Source: Paenibacillus castaneae
GTDB lineage: Bacteria > Bacillota > Bacilli > Paenibacillales > Paenibacillaceae
Direction: 5' to 3'
Length of the DNA: 64,000 nt
Assembly: GCF_002884445.1 (NCBI RefSeq)
Contig: NZ_KZ614144.1
Location: 723,272-787,271, forward strand
A model generated the notes under the pieces. The model searched no databases. It saw only the letters and a program-made list of their open reading frames with translations, and was not told the origin of the DNA. This document shows, one piece after another, positions 42,987 through 52,764 of the stretch (position 1 is the stretch's first letter; every line of letters begins with the position of its first letter). The translations under genes were made by a program, and so were the position numbers.

Positions 42987-43008
42987 TATAATTATGAAAG
43001 CGCTTTAA
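42987..43008 (+). promoter_or_regulatory. -10 element and CcpA (cre) site before the membrane AraC regulator
   Basis: TATAAT (42987-42992) is followed at once by TGAAAGCGCTTTAA (42995-43008), 13 of 14 bases of the ideal cre TGAAAGCGCTTTCA. The site covers the expected start of transcription, where CcpA would repress. The -35 is weak. The remaining gap 42750-42986 holds nothing recognised. Confidence 0.6.
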
Positions 43009-43045
43009 TAGTGGGTGAGACTTGATGCAGAAAGGTTGATCTGAG

Positions 43046-45256
43046 TTGAAGATGAATTGGTATTATAGAACGCTGCTCTCGTATGCTCCCATTTTCTTTG
43101 TCATCATTTCTTCCATTATTTTCGTTTTCTTCACGACTCTGAATAGCTCCTCCAAAAATAAGTACATCGAAACGAACGAAGCCATTCTTCAACAAATGGT
43201 TCAGTATACGGATTCCAGCTTACAGTTAATCGAGCGAAATGTCGTTAGCCAAATTTATAAAGACGAGTTGCTGCAATCCTTCTTCTCCGATACACCAAAG
43301 ACCGTCTACGACTACTATATTATTCAGAAAAGATTGATTGATTTCTCATCCACATTTCCTTTCGATAATTCGATTTATTTGTATAACGAAGAAACACAGG
43401 AATTTCTGACGACTTCTCAAATATATACACGGGATACTTTCAGCGACTTGCCGTTCTTTCTTCCAGCTTACGAGGAGTCAGGCTTAGAGGGGTGGACTAA
43501 TCCCCGAGACATTCGTCAAACGAATAGGGATCGTAATGTTCAGGTCGTCTCTATTCTCAAATATTATCCTTATCCGTCAGATAAACAAGGAGCCATAGTC
43601 GTTAATGTTAATGTCAATTCCATACTGGAAGCGTTGACCCACCTGAATAATAATACGCAAGGCTCCATCGTCCTAATGGGTGAGAATGATCAGCCGTTTC
43701 AGACGGACCATGCAGCTTTTAGCAGTAAGCCGCTGTTCGCAGTCTCGCATTATACCGGCTGGCAATTTTATTCAGATAGCGTAGATGCTAATGGGTACAC
43801 GATCCTTTCATTATTATCAAACATTTGGATTTTATTTGGTTTAGCGATCATTCTGCCTGCTATTATTTGGTTTACTATTGTTACGCACATCAATTACAAG
43901 CCAATTCAAACGATTATGGGGAAGATTGATCCGTATACGACTCGAAGAAGTGAAGGTCTAGGCATCAAATCGGCAAGCAATGAATTGAAGCTGATAGAAG
44001 GTGCAATTGATCATCTGCTCGAAAAAACGGTAGATTATGATCATTTGCATAATGAGCGCAAACTGCTTTGGCAGCGAAGCTTATACTATGACCTTCTCAT
44101 GGGCTATCGGACGATAAGCGAAGCGGAATGGGAGAAGCAGATGAAAGCCTTTGGATTGCCCTACTCCTATGAGAAGCTTGGGGTCATTGTGTTCGAGATT
44201 GATCGATATGCTGGGTTTACAGAACGGTACAACCCAAGTGACCAATATTTATTGAAATATATTGTAGAGAATTCATTCAGAGAGCTTGCAGAACAAAAAG
44301 AGTTGTATATTTGGCATGCTTGGGTCCATCCGCATCAGATCGCTGTCGTTATTCATTTGCAGCACAACAGCGGCCATCAGGTATTGCAGCATATTTGCGA
44401 AGAATATCGAGGCTGGGTGAATACCAATCTGGAATTGACGTTATCCTCAGGGATAGGCAAGGAGATCGGCTCTATAAGCTGTATTGAAGAATCCTATCGC
44501 AGTGCCAGCCTGAATGTATCCTATAAAGCAGTATTCGGGACGAATTCAATTATTGATCATGCATTAGCAAGTACCAAAGCAGGTACGGAGAAGTTAAACT
44601 GGTATCAGCCGCTGCTGGAGATGGCACACTTATATCGAGTGAATGATCAACAGTGGGTAGATCGAATAAACGATATACTGGCCGATATGACTCAAATGCT
44701 GTTGACGCGTGAGATCATGAGCAATTTCACCAACAATCTGGTGCACCAATTACAAAAGGAGATTTATGCTCTTCCTTCAGAAATACAAGTATTATGGCGT
44801 GAGCAATTTATGGACCCATTTCGCAATCTGGCAAACGACGTAGAAACCGTTGAGGATCTTCACAGTCAGCTATTATTGATCATGGGTGATTTGGCCAAAG
44901 AGATTGAGCGAGACCGGTTGAACAGATCCAATCATAGTATTGCAGTTCGAATTAAACAATATATGGATCAACATTATGCTGATCCGAACCTATCCCTTAA
45001 TCAAGTTAGTGATTTATTCGGTGTGAGTCCCAAAAACGTCAGCTTCTTGTTTAAGGAGGAGCTGGGTGAGAAATTCATTGATTATCTTCTCAAGGTGCGG
45101 TTTGCTCATGCCAAGCGAATGCTTCTGGAAACGAATGAGCCTATTCAACTAATCGCTGAGCAAGTAGGCTATACCCACGTCATTTCATTTCACCGTGCCT
45201 TCAAAAAAAATTTCGATCTTCCGCCAGGCGAGTATCGCTATCTCTATCGGACTTAA
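43046..45256 (+). CDS. Membrane-bound AraC-family regulator with extracellular sensor
   Basis: 736 residues from TTG at 43046 (AAAGG ten bases before; ATG at 43052 possible). Helix 1 is YAPIFFVIISSIIFVFFTTL, then a Cache-like extracellular domain to about 255, helix 2 (LSNIWILFGLAIILPAIIWF), a cytoplasmic CdaR/GGDEF-like degenerate region (about 340-510), and a C-terminal AraC pair (LSLNQVSDLFGVSPKNVSFL, IQLIAEQVGYTHVISFHRAF). One-component sugar sensor typical of Paenibacillus. The cre-like site suggests carbon-catabolite control. Likely targets are the importer or the dehydrogenase operon to its right. Confidence 0.85.
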   Translation: MKMNWYYRTLLSYAPIFFVIISSIIFVFFTTLNSSSKNKYIETNEAILQQMVQYTDSSLQLIERNVVSQIYKDELLQSFFSDTPKTVYDYYIIQKRLIDFSSTFPFDNSIYLYNEETQEFLTTSQIYTRDTFSDLPFFLPAYEESGLEGWTNPRDIRQTNRDRNVQVVSILKYYPYPSDKQGAIVVNVNVNSILEALTHLNNNTQGSIVLMGENDQPFQTDHAAFSSKPLFAVSHYTGWQFYSDSVDANGYTILSLLSNIWILFGLAIILPAIIWFTIVTHINYKPIQTIMGKIDPYTTRRSEGLGIKSASNELKLIEGAIDHLLEKTVDYDHLHNERKLLWQRSLYYDLLMGYRTISEAEWEKQMKAFGLPYSYEKLGVIVFEIDRYAGFTERYNPSDQYLLKYIVENSFRELAEQKELYIWHAWVHPHQIAVVIHLQHNSGHQVLQHICEEYRGWVNTNLELTLSSGIGKEIGSISCIEESYRSASLNVSYKAVFGTNSIIDHALASTKAGTEKLNWYQPLLEMAHLYRVNDQQWVDRINDILADMTQMLLTREIMSNFTNNLVHQLQKEIYALPSEIQVLWREQFMDPFRNLANDVETVEDLHSQLLLIMGDLAKEIERDRLNRSNHSIAVRIKQYMDQHYADPNLSLNQVSDLFGVSPKNVSFLFKEELGEKFIDYLLKVRFAHAKRMLLETNEPIQLIAEQVGYTHVISFHRAFKKNFDLPPGEYRYLYRT

Positions 45257-45276
45257 TGCTTTATCTTCTAAATAAC

Positions 45277-45314
45277 AACAGCCGCTAATCCTGCAATTAG
45301 GATTAGCGGCTGTT
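45277..45314. terminator. Bidirectional terminator between the two AraC-type genes
   Basis: Perfect 16-bp stem AACAGCCGCTAATCCT (45277-45292) and complement (45299-45314), loop GCAATT. Confidence 0.85.
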
Positions 45315-45316
45315 TA

Positions 45317-46171
45317 TTATTTCCGTTTCTGAATATGCAGCCGGTATTGATGCGGTGTGCTGCCCATTTTCTCGCGAAAAACTTTGCAGAAGTAAGAAGG
45401 GTCAGGAATGCCTACCCGCGCACCGATTTCTGGAATGGTTAACGTTGTTTGGATTAGAAAAACGGATGCATGCCTTATTCTTGTCGCCTTCGTATAATCA
45501 AATATGGTTGATCCGGTAGCTTGTTTAAACAGATGGGCGAGATGATAAGGAGACAGATGCAAATCGTTGCCCATTTGTTCCAGCCTAAAAGATTCATGGT
45601 AGTGCAGTTCAATCCATTGCATAATTTCCTCAGCCCGATGACTATGTCTTCTTTCAATGGAGGTGGAGGAATCATCGGGCTTTTGCCACAGCGGCTTTAA
45701 TTGGCGCAAAAAGCTGAGCAGGAAAAAGTGTGCTTCTTCATTCCTTTCATGCTCGGACATGTTGGTCAGGGATTCATCAAATTGCTTTAGAAGCGCGACA
45801 AGCAGTTCAGACTCTTGAATGCCGTACAGCGGCTTGCCGTCGCTCCGATTCAAGATATGGTGAAACAGATCCTCCAGCATGGGGAAGCTTGACCAATAGG
45901 CTTTCAATAATACGGGTTCAAACATAATGACCGTCCGAACAAAAGGCTGTTCTGGGGCGACATCGATTTGAACGCGATGAAGCTGGAACGGTTGGAAAAT
46001 CATTAATGTATTCGGCTCGATTGCATAGCTTTTCCCTTCGATAATCAGATTCCCAATTCCTTCATGTACGTAAGTGAATTCCATCTGGGAATGCGCATGA
46101 AAAACTTCGAAGAAATGGCGATCCGACGTTCTTCGATAAACGAATTCAAGAGGATGGGATATCTTATACAT
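45317..46171 (-). CDS. AraC-family regulator with cupin sensor
   Basis: 284 residues from ATG at 46171, seven bases after AAGGAG. The N-terminal cupin (HFFEVFHAHSQMEFTYVHEG, IIEGKSYAIEPNTLMIFQP) binds a small sugar-like ligand. The C-terminal helix-turn-helix pair is LEQMGNDLHLSPYHLAHLFK and IPEIGARVGIPDPSYFCKVF. Divergent from the Gfo/Idh-CE15 operon, with a candidate operator between, so it probably activates that operon. Confidence 0.86.
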   Translation of the reverse strand: MYKISHPLEFVYRRTSDRHFFEVFHAHSQMEFTYVHEGIGNLIIEGKSYAIEPNTLMIFQPFQLHRVQIDVAPEQPFVRTVIMFEPVLLKAYWSSFPMLEDLFHHILNRSDGKPLYGIQESELLVALLKQFDESLTNMSEHERNEEAHFFLLSFLRQLKPLWQKPDDSSTSIERRHSHRAEEIMQWIELHYHESFRLEQMGNDLHLSPYHLAHLFKQATGSTIFDYTKATRIRHASVFLIQTTLTIPEIGARVGIPDPSYFCKVFREKMGSTPHQYRLHIQKRK

Positions 46172-46233
46172 CTTATTTCTCCTTTTCTTCACAGAGAAAA
46201 TGTAACCGCTTCAATTACCGCAAGATAATCGTA

Positions 46234-46259
46234 TTTTATCACAACATAGCGCGATAAAA
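46234..46259. promoter_or_regulatory. Inverted repeat between divergent AraC and dehydrogenase genes
   Basis: TTTTATC (46234-46240) and GATAAAA (46253-46259) with 12 bases between, in the 140-base divergent region. Candidate regulator site only. Confidence 0.3.
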
Positions 46260-46311
46260 GAAGTCCTACTTCGTTTAACATGAAGAAGAATATGGAACCT
46301 AAAGGAGATGT

Positions 46312-47391
46312 ATGGACTTGTCAAAAAGGGACGGAATGAACTACGCGCCACAAGGGAAACCGAAACCGGTTGTAAAGCCCGGTGAATTCCAATTTGCCGC
46401 AATTGCGCTTGATCATGGGCATATTTACGGGATGTGTCAAGGACTGATTGATGCGGGCGGGGAGCTAGTCGCTGTCTATGAGCCTGATCCGGCCAAGCTT
46501 CAAGTATTCGTACAACGATACCCTCAGGCAGTACCTGTCTCTTCAGAGATGGAGATATTATCAAATCCAAAAATTCAACTAGTTGCCTCAGCTGCAATCA
46601 CCTCAGAGAGGTGTGCGCTCGGACTTCGTGTAATGGAGGCAGGCAAAGATTATTTCACGGATAAAGCGCCGTTCACCACGCTGGAGCAGTTGGAGCAGGC
46701 TCGTGAGCAAGTGAAAAAAACCGGTAAAAAATATATGGTCTATTACAGTGAAAGATTGCATGTGGAATGTGCAATATATGCCGGGGAATTAGTGAATCAG
46801 GGAGCAATTGGGCGAGTTGTTCAAGTAATGGGGCTGGGCCCTCATCGTCTGAACGCAGCGAACCGACCGGCATGGTTTTTCGAGAAAGATAAATATGGCG
46901 GCATTCTATGCGACATTGGAAGCCATCAGATTGAACAGTTTCTTACGTACTCGGGTGCAAAGGATGCGACAATTGTCCGCTCGCAGATAGCGAATTATCA
47001 CAATAAGGATTATCCAGAGCTGGAGGACTTCGGGGACGCGATGCTCGTGGGAGATAATGGAGCGACGTTCTACTTCCGGGTAGACTGGCTGACACCGGAT
47101 GGACTCAGCACTTGGGGAGATGGCCGCACCTTGATTCTAGGTACGGAGGGATATATTGAGCTGCGGAAATATGTAGATATCGCTCGTGATCAGAAAGGCG
47201 GGCATCTCTATTTGGTTAACGCGGACGGAGAGCAGCATATTAAAGTCGATGACTTGGTCGGGTATCCGTTCTTCGGCCAATTGATTCTTGATTGTATTCA
47301 CCGCACAGAGAACGCAATGACACAGGAGCATGCATTCAAAGCCGCAGAGCTGTGCTTGAAGGCGGAAAGCTCCGCAGTAAGAATTGAATAG
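46312..47391 (+). CDS. Gfo/Idh/MocA-family oxidoreductase
   Basis: 359 residues. AAAGGAG lies just before the ATG; a TTG at 46318 has better spacing and is an alternative. The NAD-binding half is unusual: it starts FQFAAIALDHGHIYGMCQGL instead of GxGxxG. Then DYFTDKAPFTTLEQLEQA (the usual EKP is DKA here) and the C-terminal GGILCDIGSHQIEQFLTYSG. Such proteins oxidise or reduce sugars or inositols with NAD(P). First of three co-oriented genes with a second family member and a CE15-type esterase. The altered EKP Lys region is conserved enough (Lys kept), so activity is likely. Confidence 0.83.
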   Translation: MDLSKRDGMNYAPQGKPKPVVKPGEFQFAAIALDHGHIYGMCQGLIDAGGELVAVYEPDPAKLQVFVQRYPQAVPVSSEMEILSNPKIQLVASAAITSERCALGLRVMEAGKDYFTDKAPFTTLEQLEQAREQVKKTGKKYMVYYSERLHVECAIYAGELVNQGAIGRVVQVMGLGPHRLNAANRPAWFFEKDKYGGILCDIGSHQIEQFLTYSGAKDATIVRSQIANYHNKDYPELEDFGDAMLVGDNGATFYFRVDWLTPDGLSTWGDGRTLILGTEGYIELRKYVDIARDQKGGHLYLVNADGEQHIKVDDLVGYPFFGQLILDCIHRTENAMTQEHAFKAAELCLKAESSAVRIE

Positions 47392-47424
47392 ACAAAAAAA
47401 GGTCTCTAGAGGAGGAAGGTTATT

Positions 47425-48582
47425 ATGTTAAAGGTTGCGATTATTGGCGCGGGGGCCATCTGTACAGCACATATTGAATCTTATCTGCGCTTCCCTGAAC
47501 GATGTGAAATTGTTGCGGTCTCTGATATTTATGCAGATAAGGCTCAGAGCCGCATCGATCAATATAAGCTGTCCAATGCGACAGTCGTCCAAGATTATAA
47601 AGAACTGCTGTCGCTCGATATCGATTTGGTATCCGTCTGCACGCCGCCCTATACGCATGCGCCAATCGCTGTGGATTTCCTAAAAGCCGGGAAGCATGTG
47701 CTGGTTGAGAAGCCGATGGCTTCCTCCTTGCAGGAGTGCGACGAGATGAATGAGGCGGCACGTCAAAGCGGTAAAATCTTGTCGATTGTCGCCCAGAACC
47801 GCTACAGAACACCGATGATGAAGCTCAAATCTGTGTTGGATAGTGGTCTTATGGGGCCGATTGTTCATGCTCAAGTAGATTCGTTCTGGTGGCGGGGACA
47901 TTGCTATTACGATCTATGGTGGCGCGGAACATGGGAGAAGGAAGGCGGTGGATGCACGCTTAATCATGCGGTGCATCATATCGACGCGCTCCTATGGATG
48001 ATGGGTCCGCCGACCGAGCTTCAAGCCTTCATGGCCAACACATCGCATGATAATGCTGAGGTCGAAGATCTATCCATTGCGATGCTTCGTTTCCAGCAGG
48101 GGGGACTTGGGCAAATTACAAGCTCTGTCGTTCATCATGGTGAGGAACAGCAGCTTATTTTCCAAGGAAAGCAGGCAAGAGTATCCGCACCTTGGAAGCT
48201 CAAGACGTCGAGTGCGAAAGCAAATGGCTTTCCTGAAGATAATGAGCAATTGGAGAAGCAGATTCAGCAGCTGTATGAAAGCTTGCCGGATGTAGAGCAT
48301 GAAGGTCACGCTGGACAGATTGACAATATTCTTCATGCGATTGAAACGGGTTCACCTGTATTGATCGACGGGATAAGCGGCCGCAGTACGCTTGAACTTA
48401 TCATGGGCATTTATAAATCAGCAAGCACAGGGGAAAAGGTGACGTTTCCGCTTGCAGTGGACGATCCATTCTATACACGTGAAGGCATTCAGGCAAATGC
48501 TATTCATTTCTATGAGAAAGGAACATCCGTCGAAAATTTTCAGGACATGGCGATTACAACGGGAAGCAGCTTGAAAGGGTGA
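47425..48582 (+). CDS. Gfo/Idh/MocA-family oxidoreductase
   Basis: 385 residues behind AGGAGGAAGG. Classic features: Rossmann loop VAIIGAGAICTAHIESY, CTPPYTHAPIAVDFLKAGKH followed by VLVEKPMA (catalytic EKP), and GGGCTLNHAVHHIDALLWMM with the conserved His pair. A sugar or inositol dehydrogenase; the partner gene upstream may act on the same substrate. The ribosome site for the next gene lies inside its last codons. Confidence 0.87.
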   Translation: MLKVAIIGAGAICTAHIESYLRFPERCEIVAVSDIYADKAQSRIDQYKLSNATVVQDYKELLSLDIDLVSVCTPPYTHAPIAVDFLKAGKHVLVEKPMASSLQECDEMNEAARQSGKILSIVAQNRYRTPMMKLKSVLDSGLMGPIVHAQVDSFWWRGHCYYDLWWRGTWEKEGGGCTLNHAVHHIDALLWMMGPPTELQAFMANTSHDNAEVEDLSIAMLRFQQGGLGQITSSVVHHGEEQQLIFQGKQARVSAPWKLKTSSAKANGFPEDNEQLEKQIQQLYESLPDVEHEGHAGQIDNILHAIETGSPVLIDGISGRSTLELIMGIYKSASTGEKVTFPLAVDDPFYTREGIQANAIHFYEKGTSVENFQDMAITTGSSLKG

Positions 48583-48587
48583 TGGCA

Positions 48588-50525
48588 TTGCCACGTTTTT
48601 TTGGTTATGGGGATACAGTCAACGCAGAAACAACCGTAACGGATAATGCCAGAAGAATGGCTGCGACATTTGGCTCGCCTACTATTGGCGGCACAGATAT
48701 AGATAGCATATGGAATGATGTACAAGCTGTTGTTCCAACCATAGTCTCTAAGGCAACAACAACTCAAGCAGCTTTCAAGACATTATGGGATGACAATGCT
48801 TTGTATATTCTGGCGGAGGTAACAGATGAGGTATTGAACAGTTCCAATTCTGCAACCTATCAACAGGATTCCGTAGAAGTGTTATTGGATGAGCGGAATG
48901 ATAAAGCGCTGTCGTACCAAAGTGATGACCTGCATTATCGTGTCAATTACAACAATTTTCGTTCATCAGACAACGGTGATATTAATCGCTTTTATACGAA
49001 CACGAGGATTACCGATACCGGATATATCGCTGAGATAAGAATAGCTCTAAATGAAAAATCGGAAAATGGTAAAATTATGGGCTTTGAATTGCAGGTTAAT
49101 GAAGCGGATGCATCCGGTACACGAGTTTCTACCTTGAATGTATTCGATAAAACAGGAAATGCATATGCGAATCCGTCTCTGATGGGAGAAATTATTTTTA
49201 CCAGCAAGGGGGACGGGGCTGCAACCGGCATTAATCACTACGATTTAACTAATTATTTGGAATATGTGGAATCGATCGATCAGAACGTTTATTTGAATGG
49301 TGACGTTCTGAATGCTCCAATCGCTGCAGCTAAAGTAGTGGATGTTAAAGCTGACGTCTCGCAAGTTGAGCTGGATGAAGCACATAATGGGCTTAAGTCC
49401 GCAGTCCAAGCATTAAGAAGAAGCGAAAAGTTCGCTGAACCAGGTACGCTGCCGAAAAATATGGGTTTGCCTGATCCGTTCACCTTTATGAATGGTTCAA
49501 GAGTTGCTACAAAGGCTGACTGGGAGAGGCGTGCCGAAGAATTGAAAGATATGTATCAGTTCTATATGTACGGATATATGCCGGATGCATCTAAGGAAGT
49601 CGTAGCCTATGAAAAAAACGAAGCGGGAATAAATATTAAAGTTGCGGTAAATGGCAAACAAGCGACCTTTCCGGTAAGTATAAGCATACCCCCAGCTAAC
49701 AATGAGATAAAAGGGCCTTATCCGGTAATCGTTTCATTCGGTTCACTTTCGGGGGCTCAAGTAAACGAGGCTAATCAGCGCGGCTATGCGGTTGTAACGC
49801 TGCAAACGGCGTCCATTGCCTCCGATAGCTATGCAAGAACGGGAGCTTTTTTTGATCTCTATCCGTATTCCCAAGCAAAAAATGATGTTGGTGCACTAGT
49901 CGCATGGGCATGGGGAGCAGGGAAGGTTCTTGATGTTCTGTACATGAATGCCTATGATGCGATTAATCCCGATCAGGCCATCATAACGGGCTTCTCGCGT
50001 TGGGGTAAGGCTGCCTTAGTAACTGGAGCGCTGGATGATCGTTTCGCTATTACCAATCCACATGCTTCAGGCGCAGGCGGCGCCGCGTCTTTCCGTTTTA
50101 GCTTTGCAGGGAAGCAGTATGATTGGGGAACTGCTGAATCTCATGAAGGAATCGGGAATCTTCAAGGCAGTACGGAAGGACATTGGTTCAGCTCGGTTTT
50201 TGGTGGAATCACTGATGTATCTGCACTGCCATTCGATCAGCATGAGCTTGCAGCGCTGGTTGCACCCCGGGGATTACTCTTTACCGGCGGATACTCCGAT
50301 TGGGGAACGAACCCTGAAGGCATGTTTGTATCTTACGTTGGAGCAAGCAAAGTATATGATTTCCTGAAGGCAAGCGGAGAGATCGGATTCGCTTTCCGTG
50401 CCGGATCCCATTCGAGAACGGATGAGGATATTAACAATCTATTGGACTTCTCTGATCTTCAGCTAAGGGGAATACAACAAGAAAAAGATTTTAAAAACAG
50501 CCTGTATGTTGTTTATGAAGCTTGA
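48588..50525 (+). CDS. CBM9 domain fused to CE15-type glucuronoyl methylesterase, no signal peptide
   Basis: About 645 residues. The start is uncertain: AAAGGG at 48574-48579 is too close to ATG 48582 but well spaced for TTG 48588. Residues about 10-215: CBM9-like carbohydrate-binding module (AAFKTLWDDNALYILAEVTD, QDSVEVLLDERND). Residues about 230-270: FIVAR-like helical segment. Residues about 290-640: CE15 alpha/beta hydrolase with nucleophile Ser in IITGFSRWGKAALVTGAL. CE15 enzymes cut ester bonds between lignin and glucuronic acid of xylan and are normally secreted. Here nothing resembles a signal peptide, and the protein opens directly in the CBM, suggesting a lost 5' end. Confidence 0.8.
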   Translation: MPRFFGYGDTVNAETTVTDNARRMAATFGSPTIGGTDIDSIWNDVQAVVPTIVSKATTTQAAFKTLWDDNALYILAEVTDEVLNSSNSATYQQDSVEVLLDERNDKALSYQSDDLHYRVNYNNFRSSDNGDINRFYTNTRITDTGYIAEIRIALNEKSENGKIMGFELQVNEADASGTRVSTLNVFDKTGNAYANPSLMGEIIFTSKGDGAATGINHYDLTNYLEYVESIDQNVYLNGDVLNAPIAAAKVVDVKADVSQVELDEAHNGLKSAVQALRRSEKFAEPGTLPKNMGLPDPFTFMNGSRVATKADWERRAEELKDMYQFYMYGYMPDASKEVVAYEKNEAGINIKVAVNGKQATFPVSISIPPANNEIKGPYPVIVSFGSLSGAQVNEANQRGYAVVTLQTASIASDSYARTGAFFDLYPYSQAKNDVGALVAWAWGAGKVLDVLYMNAYDAINPDQAIITGFSRWGKAALVTGALDDRFAITNPHASGAGGAASFRFSFAGKQYDWGTAESHEGIGNLQGSTEGHWFSSVFGGITDVSALPFDQHELAALVAPRGLLFTGGYSDWGTNPEGMFVSYVGASKVYDFLKASGEIGFAFRAGSHSRTDEDINNLLDFSDLQLRGIQQEKDFKNSLYVVYEA

Positions 50526-50609
50526 AGCAGCATCTTTCTTAATTAACATATACATTAAATTTATATTATAGGTTTTAAGTGGAGTACAAAACTGAATAAT
50601 TCACATCTA

Positions 50610-50648
50610 CAAGGCCGCAATGAATAATATTGCGGCCTTGCCATTTTT
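50610..50648 (+). terminator. Terminator after the CE15 gene
   Basis: CAAGGCCGCAAT (50610-50621) with ATTGCGGCCTTG (50629-50640), loop of seven, then CCATTTTTA. The rest of the gap to 50851 shows no clear element. Confidence 0.85.
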
Positions 50649-50851
50649 AAAGAGGAAATCACTTGTTTTACCGGCCCTCAAGATTAAGGTTAGGTCTAGG
50701 AAATGTGTTAACTGACATCGAAAACCGTGGTTTTAGTACATGTTAAGCACAGGATTAATGGTAATTTTCAGAGCAATCACGATGATGATAAATTAAACGT
50801 GTCAGAACACTAGCAGGACAAAACCTAGTTGACTGGAGGAGGGTAAATTCA

Positions 50852-51799
50852 TTGCAGCTCACACCGAACACGAAGCCACTAACTAAAACGATATCGAGCA
50901 GCCCTGTTAAAACGTTTTTCAACAACTGGCAATTGTATATTTTGATTCTATTGCCCATGATCTACTTCATTACGTTTAAATACGTTCCTATGCTAGGGGT
51001 TGTCGTAGCATTCAAGGACTATAACGTATTTAAAGGGATATTTGACAGCCAATGGATCGGATTTGATGCGTTTCGTGAAATTTTCAGGATGGATGCATTC
51101 ATTAAAGCAATCAGAAACACATTTGTATTAAATCTGCTGGATCTCGTTGTCGGCTTTCCAATTCCCATTATTTTGGCGCTCCTATTAAATGAGGTTCGAG
51201 TAAAGTGGTTCAAACGAAGCGCACAAACGCTCCTTTATTTGCCGCATTTCATCTCATGGGTCTTTATTGGGGGCATGGCCACTCAGCTTCTTGCGACAAA
51301 CTCTGGAAGTGTGAATATTTTCTTGAATTCACTTGGATTTGAATCGATCCCCTTCTTAAGCGATAAGACGCATTGGGTCATGACTTACCTTGCAGCAGGA
51401 TTCTGGAGAGAAGCAGGCTGGGGCACGATTCTTTATTTAGCCGCTTTAACTGGAATTAATAAAGAGCTTTACGAGGCGGCGGATGTAGATGGCGCGACAA
51501 GACTCCGAAAGATGTGGCATATAACACTGCCAGGAATAAAGCCAACCATTGTCATACTGCTAATTCTCAATGTCGGTCATATGGCCGCAATTGGCTTTGA
51601 CAGACCCTTTCTATTAGGCAACCCGGGAGTCAGGGATGTATCCGAGGTTATTAGCACGTATGTATACACGGTCGGCATTCAATCAGCTCGTTATACGATT
51701 GCCACTGCGATCGGATTATTCCAAGCGATAATCGGACTGATTTTCTTGCTTTCGGCTGACTTTATTTCCAGAAAAGTCAATGATCAAGGCATATGGTAA
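50852..51799 (+). CDS. ABC transporter permease, LplB-type
   Basis: 315 residues from TTG at 50852, behind GGAGGAGGG. Six helices; LYILILLPMIYFITFKYVPM and VVVAFKDYNVFKGI are hallmarks of the LplB/YteP branch. EAA loop at KELYEAADVDGATRLRKMWH. First gene of an importer for pectin/hemicellulose-type oligosaccharides together with the next two genes. As usual in this branch, no ATPase is encoded. Confidence 0.88.
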   Translation: MQLTPNTKPLTKTISSSPVKTFFNNWQLYILILLPMIYFITFKYVPMLGVVVAFKDYNVFKGIFDSQWIGFDAFREIFRMDAFIKAIRNTFVLNLLDLVVGFPIPIILALLLNEVRVKWFKRSAQTLLYLPHFISWVFIGGMATQLLATNSGSVNIFLNSLGFESIPFLSDKTHWVMTYLAAGFWREAGWGTILYLAALTGINKELYEAADVDGATRLRKMWHITLPGIKPTIVILLILNVGHMAAIGFDRPFLLGNPGVRDVSEVISTYVYTVGIQSARYTIATAIGLFQAIIGLIFLLSADFISRKVNDQGIW

Positions 51800-51810
51800 G
51801 GAGGGCGAAA

Positions 51811-52683
51811 ATGAATAGCGCTGCAAACACTAAAATAGTTGACGTCATCATTATGATAATCATTGGCATTACGAGTTTACTTTGCTTAGTGCCGATGATA
51901 CATCTGCTAGCCTTATCGTTTAGCTCGAATGGAGCCATTATGGCGGGAAAAATAACCTTATTTCCTATTGGATTCAATTTGACTGCTTTTAAAGCCGTAT
52001 TCTTGCACTCAGCCATGATCCGCTCCTTGATTTTCACTATTTTTCTAGTAGCCCTTTTTACGGCGATTGCTATGTTTATGACGGTCATAGCAGCCTACCC
52101 GCTCACAAAGCCGAGTCTAAAAGGAAGAAACTTCTTTCTTATTGTTATCGTACTCACGATGTTTTTCAGCGGAGGGCTGATTCCGGACTACCTATTAATG
52201 AGAGAATTGCATCTGCTTGATTCCATTTGGGTGCTTGTGCTGCCGGGATCAATCAGCGCATTTTACTTAATTATTCTGAAATCATTTTTCTCCTCGATTC
52301 CGCTTGAATTAGAGGAATCGTCACGTATGGATGGAGCAGGCCACTTTCGCATATTGTGGAGCATTATCTTACCGCTATCTCTGCCGTCTATAGCTACGCT
52401 AAGCTTATTTTATGCAGTAGGACGCTGGAATGGATTTCAAGATGCGTTGATTTATATTACGAGTCCGAACCTGTATCCTATTCAGCTTAAGCTGTATGCT
52501 CTCGTCATTAGCGGCCAAGCGAATGACATGTCAATCATGGAGGCACAGAATGCCGGAGCTCCGGTTCCACAAAGTCTAAAAGCCGCTTCCATTATGTTCG
52601 GAACTGTACCTATATTGCTTGTATATCCATTCATTCAGCGGTATTTCATATCGGGAGTCATGATTGGTGCGGTTAAAGGCTGA
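51811..52683 (+). CDS. ABC transporter permease, YtcP/LplC-type
   Basis: 290 residues from ATG at 51811, behind TAAGGAGGG; the ATG at 51793 precedes that site. Six helices, with LVPMIHLLALSFSSNGAIMA and the EAA motif SIPLELEESSRMDGAGHFRI. The C-terminus ends YFISGVMIGAVKG, typical of the family. Partner of the LplB-type permease. Confidence 0.88.
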   Translation: MNSAANTKIVDVIIMIIIGITSLLCLVPMIHLLALSFSSNGAIMAGKITLFPIGFNLTAFKAVFLHSAMIRSLIFTIFLVALFTAIAMFMTVIAAYPLTKPSLKGRNFFLIVIVLTMFFSGGLIPDYLLMRELHLLDSIWVLVLPGSISAFYLIILKSFFSSIPLELEESSRMDGAGHFRILWSIILPLSLPSIATLSLFYAVGRWNGFQDALIYITSPNLYPIQLKLYALVISGQANDMSIMEAQNAGAPVPQSLKAASIMFGTVPILLVYPFIQRYFISGVMIGAVKG

Positions 52684-52764
52684 TAGATCTCCTCGCCGGG
52701 CAAACCCGCAGGGGCTGTCTGAGAGGGTACTATAAAACAAAGCGAAAAAGGGAGTTGAACGAAG

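Noticed and set aside
46201..46214. TGTAACCGCTTCAA as a cre site
   Set aside because: Three of the conserved positions are wrong, including the terminal CA, so it is too weak beside the good cre at 42995.
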